A DNA stretch of 64,000 nucleotides from Vitis vinifera (lineage: Eukaryota; Streptophyta; Magnoliopsida; Vitales; Vitaceae). The stretch covers positions 7,818,501 to 7,882,500 of the forward strand of contig NC_081823.1 of the NCBI RefSeq assembly GCF_030704535.1, written 5' to 3'. Positions 46,501-56,789 of the stretch are shown here, in pieces. The translations under genes were made by a program, and so were the position numbers. The notes below the pieces were generated by a model. That model saw nothing but the letters and a program-made list of their open reading frames with translations. It had not been told where the DNA came from and did no database searches. Position 1 is the first letter of the stretch, and every line of letters begins with the position of its first letter.

Positions 46501-49500
46501 CATGATTTCAATAGCATTCGGTAACCCAAAGCAACGTCTACTAAATATTTTTTTCCCAATAAGCAAATAAGTTATAATGAATATTAAAGCAAAAAACTAA
46601 TATAACTTGCTGACAATGAACAAAACTAGAATATTTGTAGAAAGAAGAGGTCTGATAGAAAAAAAAAAAAAAAGGTACAATTTTTTTTTTTTTTTTTTTG
46701 TTGATAGGTAAAAAGAAAACGTGTATTAAAAATAGAAACGCCAAAAAAGCGCCCCAAAGAACACAGAGGGAGTAGAAAGAAGAGGTGCACAAGATTAACC
46801 TTTCTGTATATAGGAAGAACATTAATTGGAGTACTTCTTTAAAAAGTATTGTTGCTAGTATTATTGTTGCTTTGGTTGCTATTATCACTATCACTAGCAG
46901 AGATGCTGAGAAGGGAAACACATAGCTAAAGAAACAGCTCATAGAACTTTGCTCCATTGCACCATTGACCTTCAAAAACCTATTTTGTTGCAATCACCTA
47001 CCTTGTATCACAAAACGGCCATTGGCATTTCAAACGTTTTATGAATCCCTTCCAACATTAGCTGGATAAAAAACACCCACATTTTGAGTCTCACATTCTG
47101 TCCTACAATTTAATTCACTGTCTATAGTGAAGTGTGATTTGAAACACTGCATGGAGACATGCAGATATGTAAACAAATAATAACAACCTTCAAAACATAA
47201 AAAGCACACTAAAATCAAGGAGCCCCAGCCACAGACCACATTGATCACAATTTTCCTCGATATATTTTTGTTATTTTCAAAATTTTATTTTACATTGTCT
47301 AATAGAAATTTCCCTAATAAAGCATTCATGCAACCTCATTCACATGAAAAGTTAAAAACTAAAGGAAGCAGCAACAATAAAATAGAAAATCTTAAAAGCC
47401 AATGGACAAAATATGCAACCAATGAAGGAAGGCATGAAAGTAAAGAAAATCCAAAATGCAGTTATACATAACACACCTTCTTCCTTTCAAACCAAGCATT
47501 TTTAGCATTCCCATTGATAAATACGTGACAACCCTTCCCACAGGATATAATATAAACGAAAGCCACGCCACTGGCCTGACCTAGAAGCATGGAAATCATT
47601 AGTCAAATAAATTTGGAAGCAGTGATGCCAACTCACTACATGAAAACCGTGCAACTAGAAAAAATGTGAACTTGAAAACCAATATTTTTTAACATCTGAT
47701 CAGCATTTCAATTGTGAACTGTGGTTCAATTTCACAAAGCACTATCTAAACTTACCACAAACCTAGCAACCTCTGTGGCATTATGGACAGCTAGGCTTTT
47801 TGGAGTAATTTCAGTGAGAAGCAAAATTGCAACCTGGATCATTCAGGGAAAAAAAATTTGGTCAAGTAAAGAACATTGCATTTGGCATAAAATAACCATG
47901 GCAAGAAGCATATGTTGTCCACTACATGAGTCCCAAGCTTTTCCACACACAACTTAGAATCCAAAATAGGCAGACTTCACCACCATAGAGTCTCAAGACA
48001 TGATTACACATCATTGCTCCTACTTGTAGATGTACTACTTTCAAACATAATAATGATTAAACTTTAAAAATGGTCACAAACAAAAAATCAAGTGGACAAC
48101 AAGAGCTAAAAGGGGGCAATGTGTATGTGTGTGTGTCTGGCCATGTGGATTGGTGGGCCAATGGGTGGGTGAGTGAACATGTTTGCTTTGTCAATAGAGA
48201 GATGAGATTTTTAAAACAAAAGTTGCCATGATGCATGTTGATACAAGGGCAAAAATTGTCCTAAATATTAGAAACCATTTCTAAATATTAGCGATGCACA
48301 CTGCATGGTGAAACACAAATTATCTCAAGTCAACTAAGCCTTATCAAAACTGCTTGGAATCAGCTATTTGAATCCTTTATTTGTCATATAGCCCTAGTAA
48401 GAGCCTCATCTTCCATCAGATCCTTGTACGCATGATGTTTCTCACTGTCTCTGCCCACATCTTCATTGGTTTCACATTCATAATGCAAGAATATATTTTA
48501 TAGTTCAGTGTCTACCTAACACAACAACCCTCCTCCTTTATGAAAAGTATGGGCCCCCAACAAAAGCTATAAGTTTCTCGAAGCCAATTCATTAAAACCA
48601 TCGACCTAGGAGATGCTCTTATAAAACACTTGAACTGCAAGCCAAGTCAGTAGCCCATGGCATCCACAACATTATCTCTCAGTATGTAGGATGTTTCTGT
48701 ATCCTAATTCCTAGGAGAACTTAATAGAATGTGGGCCCCATTTACTTGTAAATGCTATGGCTCTAAAGCTTACCTCCTATTGAAGTACTTTAGTAGTTAC
48801 TACAATGGTAAAAAGAACAGAAGCATCAAGGTATGCCCCAACAAAAGAATGTCCCTTTTAGTTTCCCATTCAGGATAATAAGAGTATATGAAATTTTAGC
48901 TTGGTAGTCTCTACCGTGGTAAAAAGAATAGAAGCATCAAGATACCCCCCAACAAAAGAATGTCACTTTTAGTTCTCCATTCAGGATGAGACCATGTGGT
49001 ATTTCTCATGTATTTCCTATGAAAGGATTCTAATCCTCAGATGGAGTTTATAACCCCAAACCACTAAGAGATGAAAATTAACATGTGCAATCATTAAGGG
49101 ACACCCCAAAAAAATGATATGCAATCACTCATCACAAATGCTGCAGAAAACAGCAAGGATTTGTATACAACCATCAATCTCAGCAATTTTAAACTTACAA
49201 CTTTCCATTCAAACTGATCAAAAAGGTTTTTAAGACATAAACTTCTGATGCTAAATTAGAGGCACTAATAACCTTGAGGTCCTGAGTTCCTGACATATAA
49301 TCTTCTACAACCTGAAGAGCTAATAGCATGTTCTTGAGTTTGGACCTTTAGGCTACTTTCTTAATATAAACTTTCAATTTAGATAATGGGATCATGAACC
49401 TTTAGGCTATTTCAATTTGAAAAACAAGGGCTCATGAACATACAGTCATTACTGCAGTTGCTGCAGTAATACCAGCTTCGCCAAAAATTTGTGTTGCAGC

Positions 49501-52500
49501 CTCTGTGACTAGTGCAGTTGCTCCAATATTGACCACACTGAGAACATAAACAATATCTATGATAAGAAACAAAATCAAATCGAATCTGAAAACATGATAA
49601 ACCATAATGTCAACAACGAAAATGACATTACGTTGTGCCTATAAGTATAGTCGTTAAGAAACGAGTAACATCACTGCGGAGCATTTTGAAGACACCATTC
49701 TCAGACTCCTTTTCAGCTAACTCACGCACCTGATATAAAACAATATCAACCAACACAATCACAAAATCTCCAATAGGTTAGAACATTTACTAGGGAGATG
49801 AAACAAGAAAAGTAATCTAGATACATAAGCATTGAATTGCATCCTTTCTGATAAAAATAAAATGAAATAAAAAATTGCATCCTTAAACACAAAACCACCC
49901 ACTGGTATTTGGAGAACTTTTCTAACATCTTTCTTTATTGTATCATAAATCCATGGCCCCTGTCCCAAAAGATGGGGCAAAATCAAGCTTTTTCCAAAGT
50001 TGACAACATGATTCAACTCTACAAGTAGCAAGATGGATCCAATTCTTGAGAATGTTATTGTTTTCCAGCAATCCTTATCAATCAGGTTGATAGATTAAGA
50101 AACAAATCAACAATAAATGAAGAAAATGGATTGAAACTAAAAACAAAAATAAGCTCCAGCAACAACAAGTATAATCATTTTTGGCAAAAAAGCAGCCTCT
50201 TCAACAAAACTCATAATGAAGCATTCACTGGAATTTAGAACCTCTCAGATCAAATTGTGTAAAATAATAATAATAATAATAATAATTACTCTTTGATATT
50301 TCCTAATAATAATAATAATAATAATTACTCTTTGATATTTCCCAAATGAGGAGCACTGTAGACTCAAACATGCAACAATTCAGCAATCCATGAACATATT
50401 ACACACATCATCTCAAGGGCACTGTCAATAGTTTTTCAATCTGCCATGCCCATGACACACATTCTGTCACATCTTTAGGCCAGTAGTTTCTTATATTGAC
50501 ACTCCCTTCTTTTATTTTGATTAGCACTCCCTGAATGGAGGTCATAATGCAATGGTGATCCTGTTTCCAGGGTTTCTAGGAGGAGCGATTCAGTAATGGA
50601 CCTCAACTTCAGCATTCTTCTTCATCTTATTGTTTGCCACTTATTCTTATCTACTTTAGCGCATCTATGACTGCCATAGGTTGTATTGCCAATAAAAAAT
50701 CTTTTGATGACTCAAGAATAGCATATCTTTAACAAAAGTTTCCCTGAATGTATTCAAAATGCAACAACCACTTGACAACTTGGAATCAAATCTCCATTCT
50801 CAGATACACACGTCTAATTTTGTAAGCAATGTCACCTTGTTCCTGGTTATGTATAATCAAACAAAGCATTGGGGATTGAATTCTGGTTCTCACCAGCAAA
50901 TCTAATCTCCACATCTCCAACTCTATCCATAACTAGGAATATCCATGGATAATTTGATCCACAGACCTTTGCAAAAAGGAACAAATGGAATTGAGAGCTG
51001 TAACTTTAATGTCAGTGGAAACCCTGGCCAAATCTTTTTTCTTTTCTTTTATTTTTTTGGGATAGAAAAAATATAGATATTTTAAGTGGCACTAGGACAA
51101 ATCATGACGTTGGCCTCATAAAATCCTAGACTCTTTATGTCGAAAAAGGTATGTGGGAAGTTGATTAAGACATATTCTTAAATATATCCTAGGTGAGGGT
51201 TTATGTTAATCTAGATGTCTCACACTTCTTTTAACTTTCTAAAAACTACATATCTCTATTTTGGACATGATGCCCAAACAGATGGCATTGTTTAGTTTAA
51301 TATTTAGGAGAGTTCCGATGTTCATACCAACATTGATTGTTATCTATCAACCTTGTAAGCTCTTCCAACATATTATGAAGTTCCCTTTTACATCAAATCA
51401 GAACTATTTGGCATTAATGCAGTATGAACTTTACCCCATGGCTCAAAATTTGCATGCAAAGACTATAAATCAAATATTTCCACCATATAATCTATGAAGT
51501 TCGCAAGTTTAGCAACGACCATTGCTTCAACATCAAACCACCAACAATTTTCTTCTGCACCAGTCCATATATCAAACAAGACGTGTCCATCAGTAACCTC
51601 AAATAAAGTACTCAAACAATCATTAACTGATTGCACAATGCTTTGGGAATCTAAAAACCGCTAATCATAAACCGATAGAAAATGTATGCCTAAACCAATC
51701 CGGCAATCCTAAGAGCATGCTAACTTATATCATAATTCCCGAAGATGGAGGTTCATATGCTCAATTCAAGAACAAAACCAGCACAATATATGACGAGTAA
51801 AAATGTGAACTAGCTAAATCAATGCCTGTAATCCTAAGAATGTGCCAACTTATATCCCAATTCTGCAATACTTCTAATACCCAAGTTCGTGTGTTCTATT
51901 TCAACACTAAAGCCAGTATGTATATGCAACTTGCACGTATATGTATCTTTGGAATAACAAACAAAAAAAAATAAAAAATTGTACCTTCCAAGGCCAAAGT
52001 GTGGTAATTGAAGTTTCAGCCATGGAGAAAAATGCAGAGAGACCCAAAAGCGCAGCCAAAATCAGACCTTGATCCTTAAAAACGCGTAAGAGCTGTAACG
52101 TCTTTGGCCAAGCGCCTCTCAACACCACCATAGTCCGCCTCAGAACCCCATAATCGGCATCGACAACACCCTCCACTGCAAACACTCTGCTGCAACCTAA
52201 CACCAAAACCCCACAAACCATAGCCCCCAAAACGACCCCTCGCCTCAACAAAACCCCAAAAAAATCCAAATTACCAGACGCAGAACTCGGATTCTCGCCG
52301 CCCTTCAACCCAGATCGCCTTCCAGATGGCCCAGTCAACTTGGGACTTGAGCTCAACGAGTTAGAGAAAACACAATTGACCGAAATCCCACTTGGGTACC
52401 TAAAATTTAATGAGGAAAACTTAATTGGAGTGTTCATTCGACGATTTGAGACAACAAAAAATGACGGTTTTGAAGCAGTCAATAATTTGGGTCGGCCCAA

Positions 52501-52527
52501 AATCGAGGCTTGCAGTGCTGCTTCCAT
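37589..52527 (-). CDS. Chloroplast DUF21/CNNM-CBS-CorC membrane protein, putative Mg2+ transporter (14 coding exons, 669 aa)
   Basis: Exons: 52527-51985, 49729-49632, 49537-49444, 47833-47756, 47580-47477, 46456-46375, 45561-45422, 45338-45260, 45094-45031, 43470-43379, 42507-42442, 41667-41551, 40991-40818, 37867-37589; every junction keeps frame. Residues 1-70 are an S/R-rich chloroplast transit-type leader. Hydrophobic segments lie near 95-115 and 152-172 and through exons 2-5. The DUF21 signature FFSMAETSITTLWPWK begins the domain, and LLLTEITPKS lies inside it. CBS 1 starts VREVMTPLVDVVAID; CBS 2 ends LNEYGGTVGIVTLEDVVEEI. A CorC_HlyC domain follows (KGEGIFDVDANTSIDQL to FGYIPRTGESIKVV), then a basic/acidic tail. 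Length and order match Arabidopsis At3g13070/At1g55930, which I recall being described as chloroplast Mg2+ carriers of the MGR (CNNM/CorC) family. Family is certain; Mg2+ transport is inferred. Confidence 0.93.
37868..40817 (-). other. Last intron of the DUF21/CBS gene (2.95 kb)
   Basis: Donor GAG/GTAGGG at 40817 and acceptor GGTGTAG at 37868. This is the longest intron in the gene after correcting for repeats. It holds an A/T-rich core (38880-39500) and the LINE-like fragment at 39800-40000. Confidence 0.7.
39800..40000 (+). mobile_element. Possible LINE (L1-type) ORF2 C-terminal fragment
   Basis: On the plus strand TWWIVWLKK is followed, in another frame, by NRRVFDDQQSLVADIWAKIQ. This is the W-W-x-I-W..NRR-x-F pattern seen after the zinc-binding region of plant L1 LINE reverse-transcriptase proteins. 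Frames are broken at least once (39840-39843). The more rightward text (to about 40710, ending near CTTGTATTTCTTGGTTATTT) could be its 3' part. It is antisense to the host gene. Confidence 0.38.
43019..43120 (-). mobile_element. Possible retroposon tail (poly-A on the minus strand)
   Basis: A run of about 17 T on the plus strand is followed by CTTGACTGGCAAACAGGAAA and ATATATTAA. On the minus strand this reads as a short 3' end closing in poly-A, the form left by LINE or SINE insertion. Family not identified. Confidence 0.3.
43495..43565 (+). mobile_element. tRNA-like SINE head or tRNA relic in an intron
   Basis: AAGCTCAGTTGGTTAGAGC (43500-43518) is a perfect tRNA D-arm/A-box, with stem GCTC/GAGC. 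GGTTCAAATC (43545-43554) is a B-box at normal spacing. Acceptor- and T-stem pairing is lost, so it is not a functional tRNA. A tRNA-derived SINE or a tRNA pseudogene is most likely. Confidence 0.55.
44055..44295. repeat. Imperfect tandem duplication inside an intron (about 145-bp offset)
   Basis: AATTCTTGG, GCACCTTGGAAGCCATTTGC, GACATCCCT, TTCAT and TTGTACTTCAGGGA occur at about 44053-44146 and again, in the same order with changes, at about 44200-44286. Confidence 0.65.
45598..45614. repeat. (CA)n microsatellite
   Basis: A short CACACA run of about eight units in the intron just upstream of the exon 7 acceptor on the minus strand. Confidence 0.8.
45941..46135 (+). mobile_element. Probable tRNA-derived SINE in an intron
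   Basis: A GTGTGGTAGAGGCA A-box-like string (about 45956-45969) and a GGTTTGATTCC B-box (45980-45990) sit about 25 bp apart, as in RNA polymerase III promoters of plant SINEs. A more G/C-rich body follows and ends near AAAAAGAAGACAGAAAGG. Surrounding intron sequence is A/T-rich. Exact ends and target duplication were not found. Confidence 0.5.
46681..46800 (-). mobile_element. 3' end of an L1-type LINE with poly-A, sense to the host gene
   Basis: On the minus strand the text reads TCTGTGTTCTTTGGGGCGC, TTTTTTGGCGTTTC, then TTTTTACCTATCAAC and poly-A. The frame VLWGAFLAFLFLIHVFFL..IN is the tail found at the 3' end of many plant L1 LINEs. Only a 5'-truncated remnant is present. This explains most of the 150-codon open frame here. 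Confidence 0.6.
49730..51984 (-). other. First intron of the DUF21/CBS gene (2.25 kb)
   Basis: Donor AAG/GTACAA at 51984 and acceptor ATATCAG at 49730. No coding frame or transposon could be identified apart from the microsatellite block. Confidence 0.7.
50258..50343. repeat. Duplicated (AAT)n microsatellite block
   Basis: AATAATAATAATAATAAT plus TTACTCTTTGATATTTCC is present twice in tandem in intron 1, so a block of about 44 bp containing the microsatellite was itself duplicated. Confidence 0.8.
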
Positions 52528-54360
52528 CGATTCTGAACTGTGCGTGTGGGCGGAATGGAATGTGGTGGTTGCGGATGTGGTAGCCCGTGCTGGCTCGTGT
52601 TGCTTAGATGATGACTCTGAACTTCATAGCGAAGCTGAGGGTGTCTGTTTTGGTCGAAGCAATTTTTCCGAAGCAAGTGGCAGGGGCATGAAGTGACAGG
52701 ATTGCCCCCCAGATCAAGGATGGGTTTTGGTTAATCATTCGGGTTCACCAGTGATTATTGAGAACATCAGGGGTCTTATGAGTAATTCGTTGGTAATGAA
52801 CTAAAACGGATATTGGATTTTGAGGTATCGTTTATTCTAAAATTTTAGTGTTGGTTCAACTAACCAGAATCATTGGATGTTTGGATTTATTGACCTTTCG
52901 GTAGAACCTATATTTTGTACTAGGATGGATTTTAGTGTTTTTGTGTGAGATGAAGGTTAGCTATGAGAAGATTAGTTCTCCATAAGGTTTATAAAGAGGG
53001 AGTACATTGGAAGAAGTGTTGAGCTTTGACACCTCAATTTTATGTGATAAAACTTTAAAGTTATGTTTGGTTACGAGCAAATGTAAAAAAAAAAAAAAAA
53101 AAAAAAATAGAAGAAAAAAATAAAAAATAGATTAAAAATTGATAAATTATTTTTATTTGCTACTTAAAAATAAATTATCCATATGTATAAGTTTTTAATT
53201 AATTTTAATTGTATTTAATATTTTTTATAAGACAATTGAATCTAAGAAAATATTTTTTCTTTTTCTTTTTGGAACTAAATATAGTTTAAAATTAAATTCA
53301 AATCAATCAAAATCGATTATATAATTTGATTTTAATAACATAAACGTCGATTAGATTTGAAAATTGAATTTATTTGCTGAGTTTTCAAATTCCTTGTTTC
53401 ATAATTAATCGAAATTGAACAAAATTGGTATTATAACAAATTTATGGAATTGTTTAACGTTAGACAAGTTTCCTTTTATGTTAGATTTTTATTGACATAT
53501 TTTATTATTTTTATATTATGATCAAATTAATTTAAAAATATGTTTATTATATGTAAGAATAAAAAAAAATTAAATATATTTTAAGTCTTAAATTCAAATT
53601 GGTTTTAATTAATTTTAACAATATATTAATTTTAAATTAATTTGGCTTGACTTTGCATTTTTCATTATTAAAAAATAAGTTAGGTTAATTGGATGAAAAT
53701 ATGGGTAAATATGAATTCAGTATTTTGTAAAAATAGATAAAATATATTAGAGATATATTGACACAAAAAAGAATGAAAATTATGAAAATATTAAGAAAAA
53801 TTCTAAAAAATTATATAAAAAGTAAAAATAGACATTTTAAAGTTTTTTTTAATTTGTCATATTTTATAAAAATATTATTTGTGATCGATGAAAAATATAA
53901 ATTTTATAAGTGTAAATTTCTTATTAATTTGTATCATATATTATTTTATTATAATATTATGATTATATGTCTAATTTTAAAATATATTTAATATTAAAAT
54001 TATAATCCATTTTAATTTAAATGTGTTAAATGATATCAAATAAATAATAACATATGTATAAGCTTTTTAGTATTTATATTTCTATATTTAATAAATATAT
54101 AGATAATATAAAAAAGATTATGAAATTATGTTTTTATATTTTTGATATTAAATTAAATCAAATGTAAAAATAAAACAATTAGAGTTAATTTATTTAATAA
54201 TTGAAAAGTCAAAAAAATAAAAAATATCGAAATATTGGTAAAATATCGAAAATATTAATGAAATATCGATTGAAACTATTGGTTGATAGATATATCTTTT
54301 TTTATTTCGTATCGGGATCTACAAAATATCGGTCGATGATATAATTGTAGCATAAGGGCC
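52528..54360. other. Intergenic region between the divergent DUF21/CBS and ncRNA genes
   Basis: 52528-52750 is the leader and promoter of the minus-strand gene. From 53040 the sequence is extremely A/T-rich. A poly-A run lies at about 53088-53107. 53046-53280 opens with TATGTTTGGTTACGAG and may be a decayed MITE related to that at 28151. 54220-54350 repeats the word AAATATCG. No gene. Confidence 0.4.
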
Positions 54361-54600
54361 CGAGTATTAAGTACACTGAATTTGGGCCGTTGGAGAGGGC
54401 TTGGCCCAAGAATGGTCTATTCCCAACCAGAGATACCCAAAAGAAGCAAGACGCTGGCCCAAAGCGTGAGGGTTTTAGGGTTTAGAGACTCTACTCCTTA
54501 TAACACTATATAAACCCCCAACTCTTCTGCCTATTCACAAATTGCATTCTTTCAGTCGTCAAGCTCTCATCTAGGGTTAGGGTTAGGATTAGGTTTGGAG
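54361..54600 (+). promoter_or_regulatory. Ribosome-biogenesis-type promoter (site II, telo-box, TATA)
   Basis: GGCCC/TGGGCC elements occur at about 54356-54361, 54387-54393, 54400-54406 and 54454-54459. AGGGTTTTAGGGTTTAG (telo-box type, AAACCCTA on the minus strand) is at about 54469-54485, TATATAAA at 54507-54514, and CTAGGGTTAGGGTTAGG in the leader at about 54572-54588. This set is known from plant ribosomal-protein and snoRNA genes. Confidence 0.75.
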
Positions 54601-55103
54601 TTTGATTTTTTCTGTGTCTGCACGGCGCACCCCGGGCTTTTCCGAAAATCTCATGAAGAAAAAAGCCCCAATGCGCGTGCTAAAGTGTCAGCCGTTAAGT
54701 GTTGCAGTTCAGCCCCAAATTCTTACGGCTGATCTGTGTCAAATCAACTGCGACATTCTTCAATCTGTTTGCCTTCCCGGATATTTTGTTTTGCTAGAAG
54801 AAATTAAGAGAAAAGAGGAGTAAATTTGGAATCTTTAAGATAACTCTTCCGATTTTTCTTCCTTTCTTTTTTTTTTTTTTCCCTTAACTACGAAATTTTC
54901 AGAAACCATAAAGATGTGATTTTGGGGTTATCATCGGCAGTGATTACATATTATCCGCGCTTCTGAGAGCTATCAATGAAGCAGAAAGAAAAAAGATTTG
55001 GTTGAATTTCTTGATATGAGCCAACTTAATATTTCTAGGGCAAAATATTTAAAGTATTTAGAATTTTTACTCAAATTGTTGAGTGATATATTTGATTTAT
55101 ATT

Positions 55104-55187
55104 GGCGATGATGAAGAAAGGACAGCGTTAAATGCCAGTTCTGCTTCAGAAAATTCTTGATTGATAAGCTGTTATTTACTCTGAGCC
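55104..55187 (+). ncRNA. C/D-box snoRNA candidate (about 84 nt)
   Basis: Box C ATGATGA (55108-55114) and box D CTGA (55181-55184) are brought together by a short terminal stem GGC/GCC (55104-55106 with 55185-55187). A C'-like TGATTGA lies at 55158-55164. The bases upstream of box D (GCTGTTATTTACT) can pair for nine contiguous bases with the AAUAAAUAACAA region that I recall in 18S rRNA, with one A-C mismatch next to the ninth, which would place a 2'-O-methyl on an A in that tract. Boxes and stem are seen; the target is inference. Confidence 0.55.
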
Positions 55188-55398
55188 TCTCATTCAGTTC
55201 ATAAAATTTTGTGGAAATCTAGAAATAATTTTCTGTTTGTAATTTAGATCTGTTGAGTTTGGCTGGAATGATGGTTATTCTTATACCTAGATGATAACCC
55301 ACAAATAATGTTTTCCTTTTCCATAATATTTATGTTTTGGGTTTGATTGTGAGCTTGTTATAGTTTCATGATAGTGAAGATATATCCATGATTTGGAG

Positions 55399-55452
55399 GT
55401 GTAGACAGCTCCAAGACTCTGTTTACAGGGAGAACCTACTTGGTTGCTACAC
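55399..55452 (+). ncRNA. Conserved hairpin 1 (copy of a duplicated RNA motif)
   Basis: An outer stem GTGTAG (55399-55404) pairs fully with CTACAC (55447-55452). Inside are CCAAG/CTTGG (55411-55415 with 55439-55443) and CTCTG/CAGGG, closed by a TTTA loop. The 34-nt core from CCAAG to TTGGT recurs at 55673-55706 with one T-to-C change, which turns a U-G pair into C-G. Confidence 0.6.
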
Positions 55453-55631
55453 TTTTTATGAAATTACTGGATATTTCTTAGTCATCTGTAGAACTGTATG
55501 CATCTTATTGTGCAGATATCCATATTTGCAAGCCTTCATGGTAGAAAATTATTATGTACATTCTCTTTTTGTTCGTTGTGGGTTGTGTTGTGAGGATTTG
55601 ATTTAATTAATGGTTTTGAGGTCGCTAAGTT

Positions 55632-55747
55632 ACCAGTGATGATACAATCCAATTAATTGAGACGTGGTGGAGCCAAGACCCTGTTTACAGGGAGAACCTA
55701 CTTGGTGAAGCCACATATCATATGACATCAATGGATTCAACTGAGGT
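55632..55747 (+). ncRNA. Conserved hairpin 2 and possible second C/D-box RNA
   Basis: The duplicated core is at 55673-55706. Its outer stem is GTGG(T) (55664-55668) with (G)CCAC (55710-55714), different from hairpin 1 but again complementary. Around it lie box C GTGATGA (55636-55642) and box D CTGA (55741-55744), with ACC/GGT outside them, so the hairpin could be the interior of a 116-nt C/D-type RNA. Hairpin 1 lacks a good D box, so the C/D reading is less certain than the hairpin. Confidence 0.42.
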
Positions 55748-55980
55748 GTATTTAGCCGATCCAAGTCCCTGTTTTTGTTTTTTTATTTTTTTATTTTTTT
55801 TATTTTTTATAATGAGACCCTGCTATGCAAAATCGATATCTCAATTTGAATTGTGGGTCTGAGTTTTACTATACTCTTTGCCATTACACGGTTGGTATAG
55901 AGTCTGAAAAACTCAGAAAGTGTGTGTTGTCATCAGCTTCTTCTCTTGTATGTCAACGAGATTGGAGTTAAATAACAGCA

Positions 55981-56175
55981 CTACATTAAATCTTGGATTA
56001 ATTTGCTATACATTAATGATTAAATAATATCAATCTTCCATAGTTGACGTTGGTTTGCTTGGCAGGCTTGTTCTACATTAAACCTTAGATTGATTTGCCA
56101 GCCATTAATGATTAAATAATAGCAATCTTAAATGGTTGGTGTTGGTTTTGCTTTCTTGTTGGCAGGCTTGTTCTA
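55981..56175 (+). repeat. Tandem duplication carrying two splice-acceptor-like sites
   Basis: CTACATTAAATCTTGGATTA, TTAATGATTAAATAATA, CAATCTT, GTTGGTTT and GGCAGGCTTGTTCT occur twice in order, in units of about 90-100 bp. Each unit ends in a pyrimidine-rich TTGGCAG that would serve as a 3' splice site. Confidence 0.75.
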
Positions 56176-56360
56176 ACTTCAGCAACTGTCAATGAGCATT
56201 TGCAGAAGGCATTTGGACATTAATGTGAGAGAACTTGGAGGGTGAATTCATGTGGGTTTGTGATATTATTATCAGGAAAGAGCTTTGATTATTATTAGCA
56301 ACCGTGTGTATGATTAATAATCAATCTTTCAAATTGTATACATTGTTTTATTTAATAAAG

Positions 56361-56789
56361 GATTAATTTGGGTTGGTTTCATGGCGTGCACTTTCCTGTA
56401 CTGCAGTGGTGGTACTCACTCCAATATTTGTCTAGAGTAGGCTTTGTAAGTAGCCAATTTTCCCACTTAACCATTTTGATATGGGATTACTGTTGAGCGG
56501 TTTCCTTGCCCAAAACTTAAGGTTCATGCTCGCTTGAATTACATGACACATTCTGGCAAAGCATATCCAGATTGTAACAGCCACTCGGTTGCCAACATTG
56601 CCAGGCAAGAGTTTCTGCTGACATGGTTGAATAGTTCAGCATTTGGGCTTCTTGGTTCAGATGTCTGTCAGCCTCTCAAAATTAGAATTTGACCTCAGTG
56701 TACTCTGCTTCAAGCTTTGCAAAAGTTGATGACTTGTTCTCTAGCAATCTAGCCGGGGTGTCATATTCCTCACTAAGCCCTGCACCAAC
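56361..56789. other. No feature recognised
   Basis: Ordinary-complexity sequence without a supportable frame. It may belong to the Copia relic to the right. Confidence 0.35.

Larger units (their letters stand above)
54540..56360 (+). ncRNA. Putative structured non-coding RNA gene or snoRNA host
   Basis: A strong promoter precedes about 1.8 kb of sequence that is more complex than its flanks but has no protein-like frame; the best (54602-54823, 73 codons) has no family resemblance. Inside are a C/D-box snoRNA candidate, two related hairpins with different but complementary outer stems, and a duplicated splice-acceptor-like block. The region closes with TTTAATAAAGG (AATAAA at about 56352). Candidate explanations are a snoRNA host transcript or a structured lncRNA of the GUT15/CR20 kind, which also combine short conserved hairpins with variable splicing. 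I cannot compare those sequences from memory, so that name is only a suggestion. Confidence 0.5.

Noticed and set aside
46541-46993. 150-codon minus-strand open frame
   Set aside because: Its middle is the 3' tail of a LINE plus poly-A translated as Lys; the rest is intron.
54602-54823. 73-codon plus-strand frame after the strong promoter
   Set aside because: No resemblance to ribosomal or other conserved proteins; kept only as part of the putative ncRNA.
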